A stretch of 52,145 nucleotides of DNA from Bacteroidota bacterium (GTDB lineage Bacteria; Bacteroidota; Bacteroidia; Cytophagales; Cyclobacteriaceae). This document shows positions 1 through 6,950 of this stretch, piece by piece. The stretch lies in the NCBI GenBank assembly GCA_016191555.1, contig JACPVX010000056.1:1-52145 (forward strand), in the 5' to 3' direction. Under the pieces are notes generated by a model, which saw only the letters and a program-made list of their open reading frames with translations, did no database searches and was not told where the DNA came from. The number at the start of each line of letters is the position of its first letter. The first letter of the stretch is position 1. A program made the position numbers and the translations under genes.

Positions 1-1
1 C

Positions 2-178
2 ATTCATAATAATCCGGTAGAGGCCGGCATTGTGGAGAAAGCCGAGGACTATTTATACAGTAGTGCCAGAGATTACTTTGAAGGAAAGAACATTGGATTG
101 TTAGAAATTGAATTTGGAATGATGAGTGGAAAAGGTGTAGAGTCCGTGATAACGGTAACTCCATTTGCCGATAAATAA
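2..178 (+). CDS. REP-associated tyrosine transposase, C-terminal end (partial)
   Basis: Only the last 58 codons lie in the window; the 5' part is cut by the left edge. The visible peptide begins with IHNNPVEAGIVEKAEDYLYS followed by SARDY. This 'Y-I-H-x-NPV-x-AG-hV-x-x-x-x-x-Y-x-x-SS' block is characteristic of the C-terminal end of IS200-like Y1 transposases of the RAYT (TnpA_REP) group. These single-domain HUH enzymes cut and rejoin single-stranded DNA at short palindromes. The catalytic HUH and tyrosine residues would lie upstream and cannot be checked. Short palindromes of the kind such enzymes mobilise occur about 0.8 kb downstream, but no link has been shown. The reading frame ends at TAA 176-178, just before the next gene. 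Confidence 0.82.
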   Translation: MHNNPVEAGIVEKAEDYLYSSARDYFEGKNIGLLEIEFGMMSGKGVESVITVTPFADK

Positions 179-183
179 TTTCT

Positions 184-732
184 ATGAGAAGAAAATTTCT
201 TGTAGTATCTGCAATTTTCATTTTGTTTTTTTGCGGGGGAAGACAAAATGAAGATTGCTATATAGCCATCGAATTCAGGGACAATTTTTTCAATTGTATT
301 CGAATTGTTGATTTAACTGTGTGAAGATCGGATTCTATTTATCATTTAAATGAGCGACTTACTTTCAGTGAACTTGTGCAGGCTTTCAACTGCCTAAGTG
401 CAATCACCAAACATAAAAATCATCGGCCTATTAATGAGGAATCATATGACAATGTGGAAGATCTTGATCGTGACATAAAAGCTTGGATGGATTGGTACAA
501 TAAAAATATGTGTGTTTATTCCATGGAAAAGGCCGAGAGTGATTTTAAGCAAGTGCGGGAGAAATTTCCAGATTACAAATCACCAACGGTCATGGATTCT
601 ATTAGTCATTTGTGGAATTCAGATATCGGTGATTCAACGAAGGTTAAGGATTCCCTTTACCGGGTATCAATGAAAGTATATTGGCATTGGCCAACTTATA
701 CGGTAAAACATTGTAGAGCGGCTATTCAGTAG
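184..732 (+). pseudogene. Small lipoprotein gene interrupted by an in-frame TGA
   Basis: An ATG at 184, five bases after the transposase stop, opens a frame with a lipoprotein-type signal (MRRK, hydrophobic stretch, LFFC with Cys17). It reads 46 codons to TGA at 322-324 and then continues without another stop in the same frame to TAG at 730-732, 182 sense-plus-TGA codons in all. A downstream-only start (GTG at 376) would give 118 residues without any export signal, which is less likely. The product beyond the TGA is acidic and rich in aromatic residues (for example AWMDWYNKN and YWHWP). I recognise no family. The simplest reading is a recent nonsense mutation; a sequencing error is also possible. 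Confidence 0.62.
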
Positions 733-755
733 TGTGTATAGTGCCCCCTCTAGCT

Positions 756-850
756 CGGATGTTGTGAGTTGGAATGGGTGTTCGGTCATCCGTGCCGTAA
801 AGAGATGGAAAGCCTAATCGAAAAAGCGATTGGGCTTTTTTTATGCCACG
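756..850 (+). repeat. 95-bp direct repeat, copy 1 (left border of repeat block)
   Basis: This segment is a diverged copy of 1828-1920. Both begin CGGATGTTGTGAGTTGG, both contain a first hairpin followed by GTAAAG and a GGAAAG spacer, then a second hairpin with a T run, and both end in TGCCACG. Hairpin 1 here pairs CATC with GATG and hairpin 2 pairs AATCG with CGATT. The other copy keeps the pairing with different bases, which suggests an RNA or single-strand structure. The two copies enclose the 21-bp repeat arrays. Confidence 0.7.
809..841 (+). terminator. Rho-independent terminator inside repeat copy 1
   Basis: AAGCCTAATCG and CGATTGGGCTT form an 11-position stem with one wobble or mismatch around the loop AAAAAG, followed by a run of seven T. 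It could end transcription from the transposase and broken lipoprotein genes. It may also be the 3' end of a small RNA encoded by the repeat. Confidence 0.72.
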
Positions 851-981
851 TTTGGACCATTCCAGTCACTTGAGTTATTCCTTCATCGGGTGCTCCCCAG
901 CAGAGCCGATGTCCGCTTCACTCAACATAACAAATTTAATCAACTGACACAGTTCGTTGAACAGACCCAAAAAAAGGGTAA

Positions 982-1001
982 TTCTGACAGAATCGTCTGC
1001 A
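982..1001. repeat. 20-bp palindrome, degenerate copy
   Basis: TTCTGACAGAATCGTCTGCA is a decayed version of the palindrome TCCTGACAGNATCGTCAGGA found at five other places in the block. It sits immediately before the first 21-bp array. Confidence 0.55.
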
Positions 1002-1173
1002 TGCCGGAAGCGATGTACGAGTTGCCGGAAGCGAGGTGCGTATTGCCGGAGGCGAGGTGAGTACTACCGGAAGCGATGTGCGCGTTGCCGGAACCGAGGT
1101 GAGCTTGTCCTGACAGTATCGTCAGGATGCCAGAAGGTAGGTGAGTGCGCGCTTAATGTAAGTATGCCCTGCT
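1002..1173 (+). repeat. 21-bp tandem repeat array, GCCGGAAGCGAGGTG type
   Basis: Five clean consecutive 21-bp units run from 1002 to 1106, each beginning T(G/A)CCGGAA or T(G/A)CCGGAG and carrying GCGA(G/T)GTG. A palindrome (1108-1127) and about two degenerate units follow. The same unit type returns at 1577-1720. Short open frames across these units only reflect the length being a multiple of three (seven-residue repeats) and are not called as genes. Confidence 0.85.
1108..1127. repeat. 20-bp palindrome TCCTGAC-N6-GTCAGGA
   Basis: TCCTGAC and GTCAGGA are perfect 7-bp inverted arms around the hexamer AGTATC. It is one of six related copies (982, 1108, 1427, 1721, 1741, 1761) in the repeat block. 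Size and form resemble REP-type palindromes, but a relation to the transposase at the left edge is only inferred. Confidence 0.75.
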
Positions 1174-1345
1174 AAAAATGAAAACGCGTGCCGCCAAAAT
1201 GAAAACGACCTCTGCCAAATTGAAAACACCCATTGCCAAAATTGAAAACGACCTCTACCAAAATGAAAACACCTATTGCCAAAAATGAAAACGACCTCTG
1301 CCAAAATGAAAACACCTATTGTCAAAAATGAAAACGAGTGCTAGA
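1174..1345 (+). repeat. A-rich 21/22-bp tandem array with an alternating dimer
   Basis: Eight units of 21 or 22 bp, each starting AAAA(A)TGAAAAC or a close variant, occupy 1174-1345. From the second unit, tails alternate between CGACCTCTGCC and CACCTATTGCC, giving a higher-order period near 43 bp. This unit differs in sequence from the GCCGGA units on both sides but has the same length. The regularly spaced A-tracts suggest intrinsically curved DNA. Confidence 0.85.
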
Positions 1346-1720
1346 TGAAGCGAGGCAAATGCTGCATGAAGCGAGTAGAGTGCTGCACAGTGCGATGTGA
1401 GTGCTGCACAGAGCGATGTGGCACAGTCCTGACAGCATCGTCAGGATGCCCGGAGCGATGTGAGTGTTGCACAGAGCGATGCACATGCCGCATAAGTCAA
1501 TGCGTGTGCCGCACAAAGCGAGGCAGGTGCTGCACGGAGCGATGCGACCAAGACATGAAAGGATTGTCAGTATACCGGAAGCTAGGTGACGATTGCCGGA
1601 AGCGAGGTGAGTATTGCCGGAGGTGAGGTGAGTATTGCCGGAAGCGAGGCGAGTATTACCGGAAGCTAGGTGACCATTGCCGGAGGCGAGGTGAGCATTG
1701 CCGGAGGCGAGGTGAGCCTG
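1346..1720 (+). repeat. 21-bp tandem array in strict register (TGCTGCA then GCCGGA types)
   Basis: Seventeen 21-bp units fit exactly between 1346 and 1702, with a partial eighteenth to 1720. The first nine units end in TGCTGCA, TGCCGCA or similar; the later ones end in ATTGCC and begin GGAAGCGAGGTGAG or a variant. A palindrome copy at 1427-1446 sits inside a 42-bp stretch (1409-1450), so it does not disturb the phase. No protein gene is supported here. Confidence 0.85.
1427..1446. repeat. 20-bp palindrome inside the 21-bp array
   Basis: TCCTGACAGCATCGTCAGGA has perfect 7-bp arms. It lies within the in-phase array, taking the place of roughly one unit. Confidence 0.75.
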
Positions 1721-1780
1721 TCCTGACAGCATCGTCAGGATCCGGACAGGATCGTCAGGATCCTGACAGAATCGTCCGGA
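1721..1780. repeat. Three head-to-tail 20-bp palindromes
   Basis: Three adjacent 20-bp units (1721-1740, 1741-1760, 1761-1780) are variants of TCCTGACAGNATCGTCAGGA. The first is a perfect inverted repeat. The second and third each carry one mismatch, but their outer arms TCCGGAC and GTCCGGA match each other, so 1741-1780 can also fold as one long palindrome centred on TCAGGATCCTGA. They close the right side of the 21-bp arrays. Confidence 0.75.
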
Positions 1781-1827
1781 TGCTGATATCAACGCAGACT
1801 ACGGCTGTCCTTGGTTTGCAACTGGCG

Positions 1828-1920
1828 CGGATGTTGTGAGTTGGTATGGTTGGCGGGTCATTCCTGTGGTAAAGGAATGGAAAGTATCATCGAAAAATGA
1901 TTCGGCTTTTTTCTGCCACG
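1828..1920 (+). repeat. 95-bp direct repeat, copy 2 (right border of repeat block)
   Basis: This is a diverged copy of 756-850 with the same order of elements. Hairpin 1 here pairs CATTCC with GGAATG. Hairpin 2 pairs ATCAT with ATGAT and is followed by six T. Differences between copies fall partly as compensating changes in the stems. An open frame runs through this copy into the next gene, but the true start of that gene lies at 2049. Confidence 0.68.
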
Positions 1921-2048
1921 GCTTCGCGCACGAGATTGTGTCCTTCGTTTTTCTTTCACTTAAAGAAAGTTCAATGGCTCGTCCATTTTATAGTAACTAC
2001 CTGTTGGTTTCTCTCACCAATCTCCCTCCAAAACCCTATCTTTACCCC

Positions 2049-3611
2049 ATGAAAACTGTATTGCTTTCTTTCCTGATTTTGTTGCTGGGCACTGGTGCCT
2101 TCGCGCAGGTAAAGGACAGCGTGCAAATTTCAACTCAGGCAGCCCAAAAGAAACTTCAACGCGTAGATTCAGCGCAACATCAACTCAAATCGAAGTTGGA
2201 TAGTTTGCAACTTCCAGGAGATAGCACCGCGCGTGCAGCCAACCGCAAGGCCGAAGTCATTCGAAATGATTTTCAAAAGAAGACCGATAGCTTACAGCAT
2301 GCTTATCAGCAACCCATCAATCAGCTGAATGAACGCAAGGCAAATCTTCAACAAAAAATAGATAGCTTAAATCGCTTGCAATTGCCTACGGACAAATACA
2401 CTTTCAAATTAGATAGTGTCAGTCGCCTGAGTACGGCAAAAACGGCTGAGCTCACCCAAAAAGTAGATGCATTTAAAAACAAGGCTACTAAAAACTTAAA
2501 GGACCTGCAATTGCCAGCCGAGCTGCAAAGACAAACCGCACCACTCGAGCAGGCCATCAGCAAGTTTAATATCCCCATGGTAAACGGAAAAATTCCGGAT
2601 GTCGGAATCAACAATCCGATTCCTGGTGTTCAATTGCCCGGTATGAGTGGCTTACCGGCAGGTGCGCCAAGCATTCCAGGAGTAAGTGGGGTAGGAGGGA
2701 ATCCCGTGAATATACCTGGTGCACCTGCGGGGCAATCTATTCCGGATGTGAATCAGGCCATCAATCCAACCCAGCAATTGGGCGAATACGGTAAGGACGT
2801 GAAGGCCTTATCCAAAGGAGAATTGCCGGATGCGAAAAGTGTGGAGAAATCGGCCGAGAAGGAGTTGGAAAAGTCGGGGCAGATGAAAGAGATCACTGGC
2901 CAAAATACCGAGTTAGATAAATACAAAAAGCAATTGGGCAATCGCCCGGATAGTGCCATGCTGAATATGGCCAAAGATCAGGTGAAGACCGAGGCAGTGA
3001 ATCATTTTGCAGGAAAAGAAGAAGTCCTGAAGGGTGCCATGGAAAAGATGGCGAAGCTGAAGAGTCGCTACAGCGAAGTAAAGAGCATGGCTGATCTGCC
3101 GAAAAGGTTACCCAATCCGTTGAAAGGAAAACCATTAATCGAGCGATTGGTGCCGGCACTGACTTTCCAAATCATCAATGAAAAAAGTATACAATTAGAT
3201 ATCAACCCTTCCATTGCTTATCGAATTTACCCCAAATGGAAAGCCGGCCTCGGTTGGTTAGAACGCATTACCTTTGATAAATGGACACCGAAAGTTTCGG
3301 AGCGCGTGTATGGCTTCCGCACCTATAATGAAGTGTCGCTGCCAAAAGGATTTCAGGTACGAGGAGACATCGAATTTGTCAATGCGCTGATACCACCCTT
3401 GTTGCTCAGTCAGACCGAGTTTGCCAAGCGCGACTGGGAGTGGACAGTTATTGTGGGCTTGAAGAAAGACTTTAAAGTATATAAAAACGTAATGGGCAAT
3501 GTGCAGACGATGTATCGCATTTGGAGCGATCATGACAAGGCACCTTATCCCGATCGCCTGATGGTGCGCATTGGCTTTGAATTTCCATTGCGGAAGAAGG
3601 TGAAAAAGTAG
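2049..3611 (+). CDS. Exported coiled-coil protein of unknown function, barrel-like C-terminus
   Basis: I choose ATG 2049 because it begins a clear signal peptide (MKTV, hydrophobic core, GAFAQ near residue 20). The frame is open upstream to a GTG at 1836, but that part crosses a repeat. The 520-residue product has three parts. Residues about 21-180 are Lys/Gln/Asp-rich with recurring LDSLQLP-like motifs and likely form coiled coils. Residues about 181-240 are rich in Gly, Pro and Asn. The last 150 residues alternate aromatic and polar residues and end MVRIGFEFPLRKK, which resembles outer-membrane beta-strands. I recognise no family. A tether between periplasm and outer membrane is one guess. 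Confidence 0.72.
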   Translation: MKTVLLSFLILLLGTGAFAQVKDSVQISTQAAQKKLQRVDSAQHQLKSKLDSLQLPGDSTARAANRKAEVIRNDFQKKTDSLQHAYQQPINQLNERKANLQQKIDSLNRLQLPTDKYTFKLDSVSRLSTAKTAELTQKVDAFKNKATKNLKDLQLPAELQRQTAPLEQAISKFNIPMVNGKIPDVGINNPIPGVQLPGMSGLPAGAPSIPGVSGVGGNPVNIPGAPAGQSIPDVNQAINPTQQLGEYGKDVKALSKGELPDAKSVEKSAEKELEKSGQMKEITGQNTELDKYKKQLGNRPDSAMLNMAKDQVKTEAVNHFAGKEEVLKGAMEKMAKLKSRYSEVKSMADLPKRLPNPLKGKPLIERLVPALTFQIINEKSIQLDINPSIAYRIYPKWKAGLGWLERITFDKWTPKVSERVYGFRTYNEVSLPKGFQVRGDIEFVNALIPPLLLSQTEFAKRDWEWTVIVGLKKDFKVYKNVMGNVQTMYRIWSDHDKAPYPDRLMVRIGFEFPLRKKVKK

Positions 3612-3653
3612 GAGATCGCTAACAATCTCTAAGGTATTGTTTCATAGTAGGTT

Positions 3654-3683
3654 CCCAACCACCCTATTCTGTTGGGTTTATTC
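3654..3683 (+). terminator. Possible terminator after the coiled-coil gene
   Basis: CCCAAC and GTTGGG form a perfect 6-bp stem with an 11-base loop (3654-3676), followed by TTTATTC. The stem is short and the T run imperfect, so this is a weak call. The surrounding gap 3612-3965 holds no gene; it contains this hairpin, an operator-like site and the susC1 leader. Confidence 0.42.
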
Positions 3684-3807
3684 AACATTTGATGGAATTT
3701 CAGTTTAATACTTCACTAAGAATTCCGACAATTTCGCTCTACACAAAATCTTCTTTGGTTATTTCTATTTTTGGATGGTTGATGGAATTCGGGAGTCTTA
3801 AAAAATT

Positions 3808-3820
3808 ACAAACGATTGCG
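3808..3820 (-). promoter_or_regulatory. LacI-family-like operator upstream of susC1
   Basis: Read on the minus strand the site is CGCAATCGTTTGT. The core GCAATCGTTT recurs exactly, twice, upstream of susC2 (16277 and 16289). The shape GCAAnCGnTTGC matches the general operator pattern of LacI/GalR regulators. It lies about 145 bases before the susC1 start. The regulator gene is not in the window. Confidence 0.5.
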
Positions 3821-3896
3821 GTCACGTTTCCATAACATTTTTTTCGGTTTTTGCTACCTAAATCAGATCATCTTTAACTAGTTTTAACCGAAACAA

Positions 3897-3927
3897 AATT
3901 TGCCCGCGGTCTGCCGGGTGGCAAATT
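3897..3927 (+). promoter_or_regulatory. 5' leader hairpin of susC1
   Basis: AATTTGCC and GGCAAATT form perfect 8-bp arms around a GC-rich 15-base loop, 38 bases before the susC1 start. There is no T run, so it is more likely a leader structure than a terminator. No equivalent with the same sequence occurs before susC2. Confidence 0.5.
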
Positions 3928-3947
3928 GGAACCTGACCAAATAATTA

Positions 3948-3957
3948 TTAACCCTAA
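3948..3957 (+). promoter_or_regulatory. TTAACCCTAA leader motif before susC1
   Basis: The decamer TTAACCCTAA ends eight bases before the start codon of susC1 and is found again, identical, at 16373-16382 before susC2. There is no purine-rich Shine-Dalgarno at either start, so the shared motif may act in transcription start or translation. Confidence 0.45.
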
Positions 3958-3965
3958 GTATCTGT

Positions 3966-6932
3966 ATGATTAAATTTTACCAAACAGCGAGAAAGTGCCT
4001 GACGGTGTTGCTGGTATTTGGCTTTGCGCCAATTTTTGCCCAGCAAGTAGTTTCAGGAAAAGTGACTTCTTCGGACGATGGCTCGCCACTGCCGGGCGTG
4101 AACATTCTGGAGAAAGGTACCACCAACGGAACGGTGACGGATGGAGACGGAAGTTTCAAAATCAGTGTAGGAGCCAATGCGGTTCTTGACTTTTCTTTTA
4201 TCGGCTACGTTTCGCAAGAAATAACGGTTGGAAATCAAACCACTATTAATGTAGTGCTACAAGCAGACGTTACGGCCTTGCAGGAAGTGGTGGTAATTGG
4301 TTATGGTGAAGTTCAAAAGAAAGATGCAACAGGTGCAGTAACCGCCATTTCAAACAAAGATTTTAATAAAGGGGTGCTTACATCTCCGCAAGATTTGTTG
4401 GTAGGTAAGTTTGCCGGTGTGGCCATTACATCAGCCAGTGGTGCTCCCGGTGCCGGTTCAACCATCCGCATCAGAGGTGGTGCTTCCCTCAACGCCAGCA
4501 ACGATCCGTTGATTGTGATCGATGGATTTCCTGTGGATAACACCAGCCCCGGTGGTGTTTCTAACCCGTTGGCCTCGATTAACCCAAATGATATTGAAAC
4601 TTTTACGGTGTTGAAAGACGCTTCGGCAACCGCCATTTATGGTTCACGCGCATCCAATGGTGTAATTATCATCACTACAAAGAAGGGTGCTGAAGGTAAA
4701 ACCAAGTTTACGTATAATGCCAATGTATCGATTGGATCTCCCGTCAAGTACGTGGATGTGTTAAACGCTTCACAATACAAAGCATTGATTAACGGTTTGC
4801 CTACGGGAACATCGGGTATTGATGCAGCTGCTAAACTAAAGTTAGGAAATGCAAACACCGATTGGCAGCGAGAAATTTTCAGAGATGCTGTTTCTCATGA
4901 CCACAACCTGAGTGCTTCGGGCGCTATTAAAGGAGTGCCTTACCGTGTTTCTTATGGATATACCGATCAGCAAGGTATTTTGAAAACGACCGGGTTGCAG
5001 CGTCATTCGTTGAACATCAACGCGAGTCCTACCTTCTTAGATGGAGATTTGAAATTGGATTTGAGTGTGAAAGGAAATGTGACATTCAATAATTTTGGTG
5101 AAGCAGGTGCCGTAGGGAGTGCTGTAACATTTGATCCTACGCAACCCATTTATGATGCAGCTGCACCCCAATACGGTGGCTACTATTCATGGTTGAGTAA
5201 AGGTGCTATTAGTGGTACAGCCAATCCGGTTGCGCAACTTAATCAAACGAACAATCAATCTACCTCCAATCGTATTATTGCCAGTTTCAAAGCAGATTAC
5301 AAACTTAAATTCTTCCCGGATGTAAAAATCACGGTAAATGCCGGTATTGATAGGTCGGTGAGTGACGGATTTAACAGAGCTCCGTTAACTGCTGCTTTCG
5401 AAAACAATGGCGTTGCTGCTCCTAATACACAATTGGTGGGAAGAGATAATACGTATGGTGGAAGAAATCAATCAGAATTGCTTGACATCTTTGGTAACTA
5501 TACCAAACAATTCGGTGACCATAAGATTGATTTCACCGCGGGTTACGGTTGGCAACATTTTTATAGAGATGCTTATAGCATTAATAAAAACTTAGCTCGC
5601 ACCGTTTCAAGCCCCTCAAAAAGCCAAAATTATTTAGTTTCATTCTTTGGCAGATTGAATTACACTTTCAACGGAAAATACTTATTAACGGCAACGTTGC
5701 GAAATGATGGTTCTTCCCGCTTTGGCCCTTCGAATCGTTGGGGTCTTTTCCCTTCAGTAGCGTTAGCTTGGAGAATGAAGGACGAGCAATTTTTAGCGAA
5801 CGTGGGGTTCCTTTCTGATTTGAAATTGAGAGCTGGATTCGGTGTTACAGGTCAGCAAGATATTGGATCGAACTATTTCCCGTATTTGGCAACCTACCAA
5901 TCTTCAGATACACAGACTCAATATCAACTGGGCAATTCATTCTATGTAACACAACGTCCTAACCCATATGATGGTAACATTAAATGGGAAGAGACCACTA
6001 CTTATAACGTTGGTGCCGATTTTGGTTTTATGGATGATAAAATAACTGGATCTATTGAAGTATATCAGAAGAATACAAAAGACCTGTTGAATTATGTTGC
6101 AATTGCTAACGGAGTAAACTTTTCAAACTTCATCAACACAAATGTGGGAAGTATGGAGGTAAAAGGTTTTGAATTAACCTTGAAAGGCACTCCGGTTTCA
6201 ACCCGAGATCTGACTGTAAATGTGGGGGCCAACTTTACCACATTCTCCAGTAAAATAACCAAGCTGAATTTGACCAATGATCCAACCTACTTAGGAAACT
6301 TTAATGGAGGTATTGGTGTGGACGCCTTTATTCGCAATGACCAGGTGGGATATTCAGCTAACTCATTCTTTCCTTATCAGCAAGTTTACGATGCTACTGG
6401 CAAGCCTGTTGAAGGTCTTTATGTGGACCGCTCCGGAAATGGTGGTAGCGTTGTAGGTAATAACCTCAATCGCTATAGGTATAAAACACCGATACCAGAT
6501 TTCTTGATCGGTATCAACTCACGGGTGGCGTATAAAAAGTTTGACTTCTCTTTCTCGGGTCGTTTGAGCATTGGAAACTATGTATATAATAACGTAGAAT
6601 CGGGAAGAGCTTTCTATAATGGTTTGTATAGCCTCGGATTCTTCAGCAATACATTGAATTCCATCAATGATACAAAGTTTACGACACAACAAATTTATTC
6701 GGATTACTATGTGCAGAATGCATCCTTCTTCCGAATGGATAATCTAAGCCTGGGATATAGCTTTGATAAAGTATTTGTTGATCGTGTAAAAGCCAGATTG
6801 AGCTTAACGGTGCAAAATGCCTTTGTAATTACAAATTATAAAGGACTGGATCCGGAAGTCGATGGAGGAATTGATAATAACATTTATCCTCGCCCGAGAA
6901 CATTTTTACTTGGCTTGAATGTTACTTTCTAA
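3966..6932 (+). CDS. susC: SusC/RagA-type TonB-dependent outer-membrane transporter 1
   Basis: This outer-membrane channel is expected to import maltodextrin-size glycans with its SusD lid, powered by TonB. The 988-residue product has a signal peptide ending FAQ (about residue 26) and a carboxypeptidase-like regulatory domain (about 28-112, SGKVTSSDDGSPLPGVNI). The SusC signature LQEVVVIGYG follows, then a plug domain with DPLIVIDGFPVDN and the LKDASATAIYGSRASNG block. The rest is a beta-barrel ending in the usual aromatic residue (LGLNVTF). SusD1 and the SusE/F-like gene follow within 35 bases each. The N-terminal 115 residues are strongly similar to SusC2 in this window. Substrate is inferred from the amylase genes nearby, not from this sequence. 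Confidence 0.96.
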   Translation: MIKFYQTARKCLTVLLVFGFAPIFAQQVVSGKVTSSDDGSPLPGVNILEKGTTNGTVTDGDGSFKISVGANAVLDFSFIGYVSQEITVGNQTTINVVLQADVTALQEVVVIGYGEVQKKDATGAVTAISNKDFNKGVLTSPQDLLVGKFAGVAITSASGAPGAGSTIRIRGGASLNASNDPLIVIDGFPVDNTSPGGVSNPLASINPNDIETFTVLKDASATAIYGSRASNGVIIITTKKGAEGKTKFTYNANVSIGSPVKYVDVLNASQYKALINGLPTGTSGIDAAAKLKLGNANTDWQREIFRDAVSHDHNLSASGAIKGVPYRVSYGYTDQQGILKTTGLQRHSLNINASPTFLDGDLKLDLSVKGNVTFNNFGEAGAVGSAVTFDPTQPIYDAAAPQYGGYYSWLSKGAISGTANPVAQLNQTNNQSTSNRIIASFKADYKLKFFPDVKITVNAGIDRSVSDGFNRAPLTAAFENNGVAAPNTQLVGRDNTYGGRNQSELLDIFGNYTKQFGDHKIDFTAGYGWQHFYRDAYSINKNLARTVSSPSKSQNYLVSFFGRLNYTFNGKYLLTATLRNDGSSRFGPSNRWGLFPSVALAWRMKDEQFLANVGFLSDLKLRAGFGVTGQQDIGSNYFPYLATYQSSDTQTQYQLGNSFYVTQRPNPYDGNIKWEETTTYNVGADFGFMDDKITGSIEVYQKNTKDLLNYVAIANGVNFSNFINTNVGSMEVKGFELTLKGTPVSTRDLTVNVGANFTTFSSKITKLNLTNDPTYLGNFNGGIGVDAFIRNDQVGYSANSFFPYQQVYDATGKPVEGLYVDRSGNGGSVVGNNLNRYRYKTPIPDFLIGINSRVAYKKFDFSFSGRLSIGNYVYNNVESGRAFYNGLYSLGFFSNTLNSINDTKFTTQQIYSDYYVQNASFFRMDNLSLGYSFDKVFVDRVKARLSLTVQNAFVITNYKGLDPEVDGGIDNNIYPRPRTFLLGLNVTF

Positions 6933-6950
6933 CAAATTAAGATACTGATT

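Noticed and set aside
1002..1720. CRISPR-like array
   Set aside because: Units are directly adjacent with no unique spacers, length is 21 bp, and no cas genes are present.
830..1792. Several open frames across the 21-bp arrays on both strands (Cys/Arg-rich or LASGNTH-like heptad repeats)
   Set aside because: They arise because the unit is 21 bp and stop-poor. They have no signal, no start context, and overlap each other on both strands.
1836..2048. N-terminal extension of the coiled-coil gene from a GTG at 1836
   Set aside because: The extension crosses the 95-bp repeat and terminator-like hairpin, while ATG 2049 starts a clear signal peptide.
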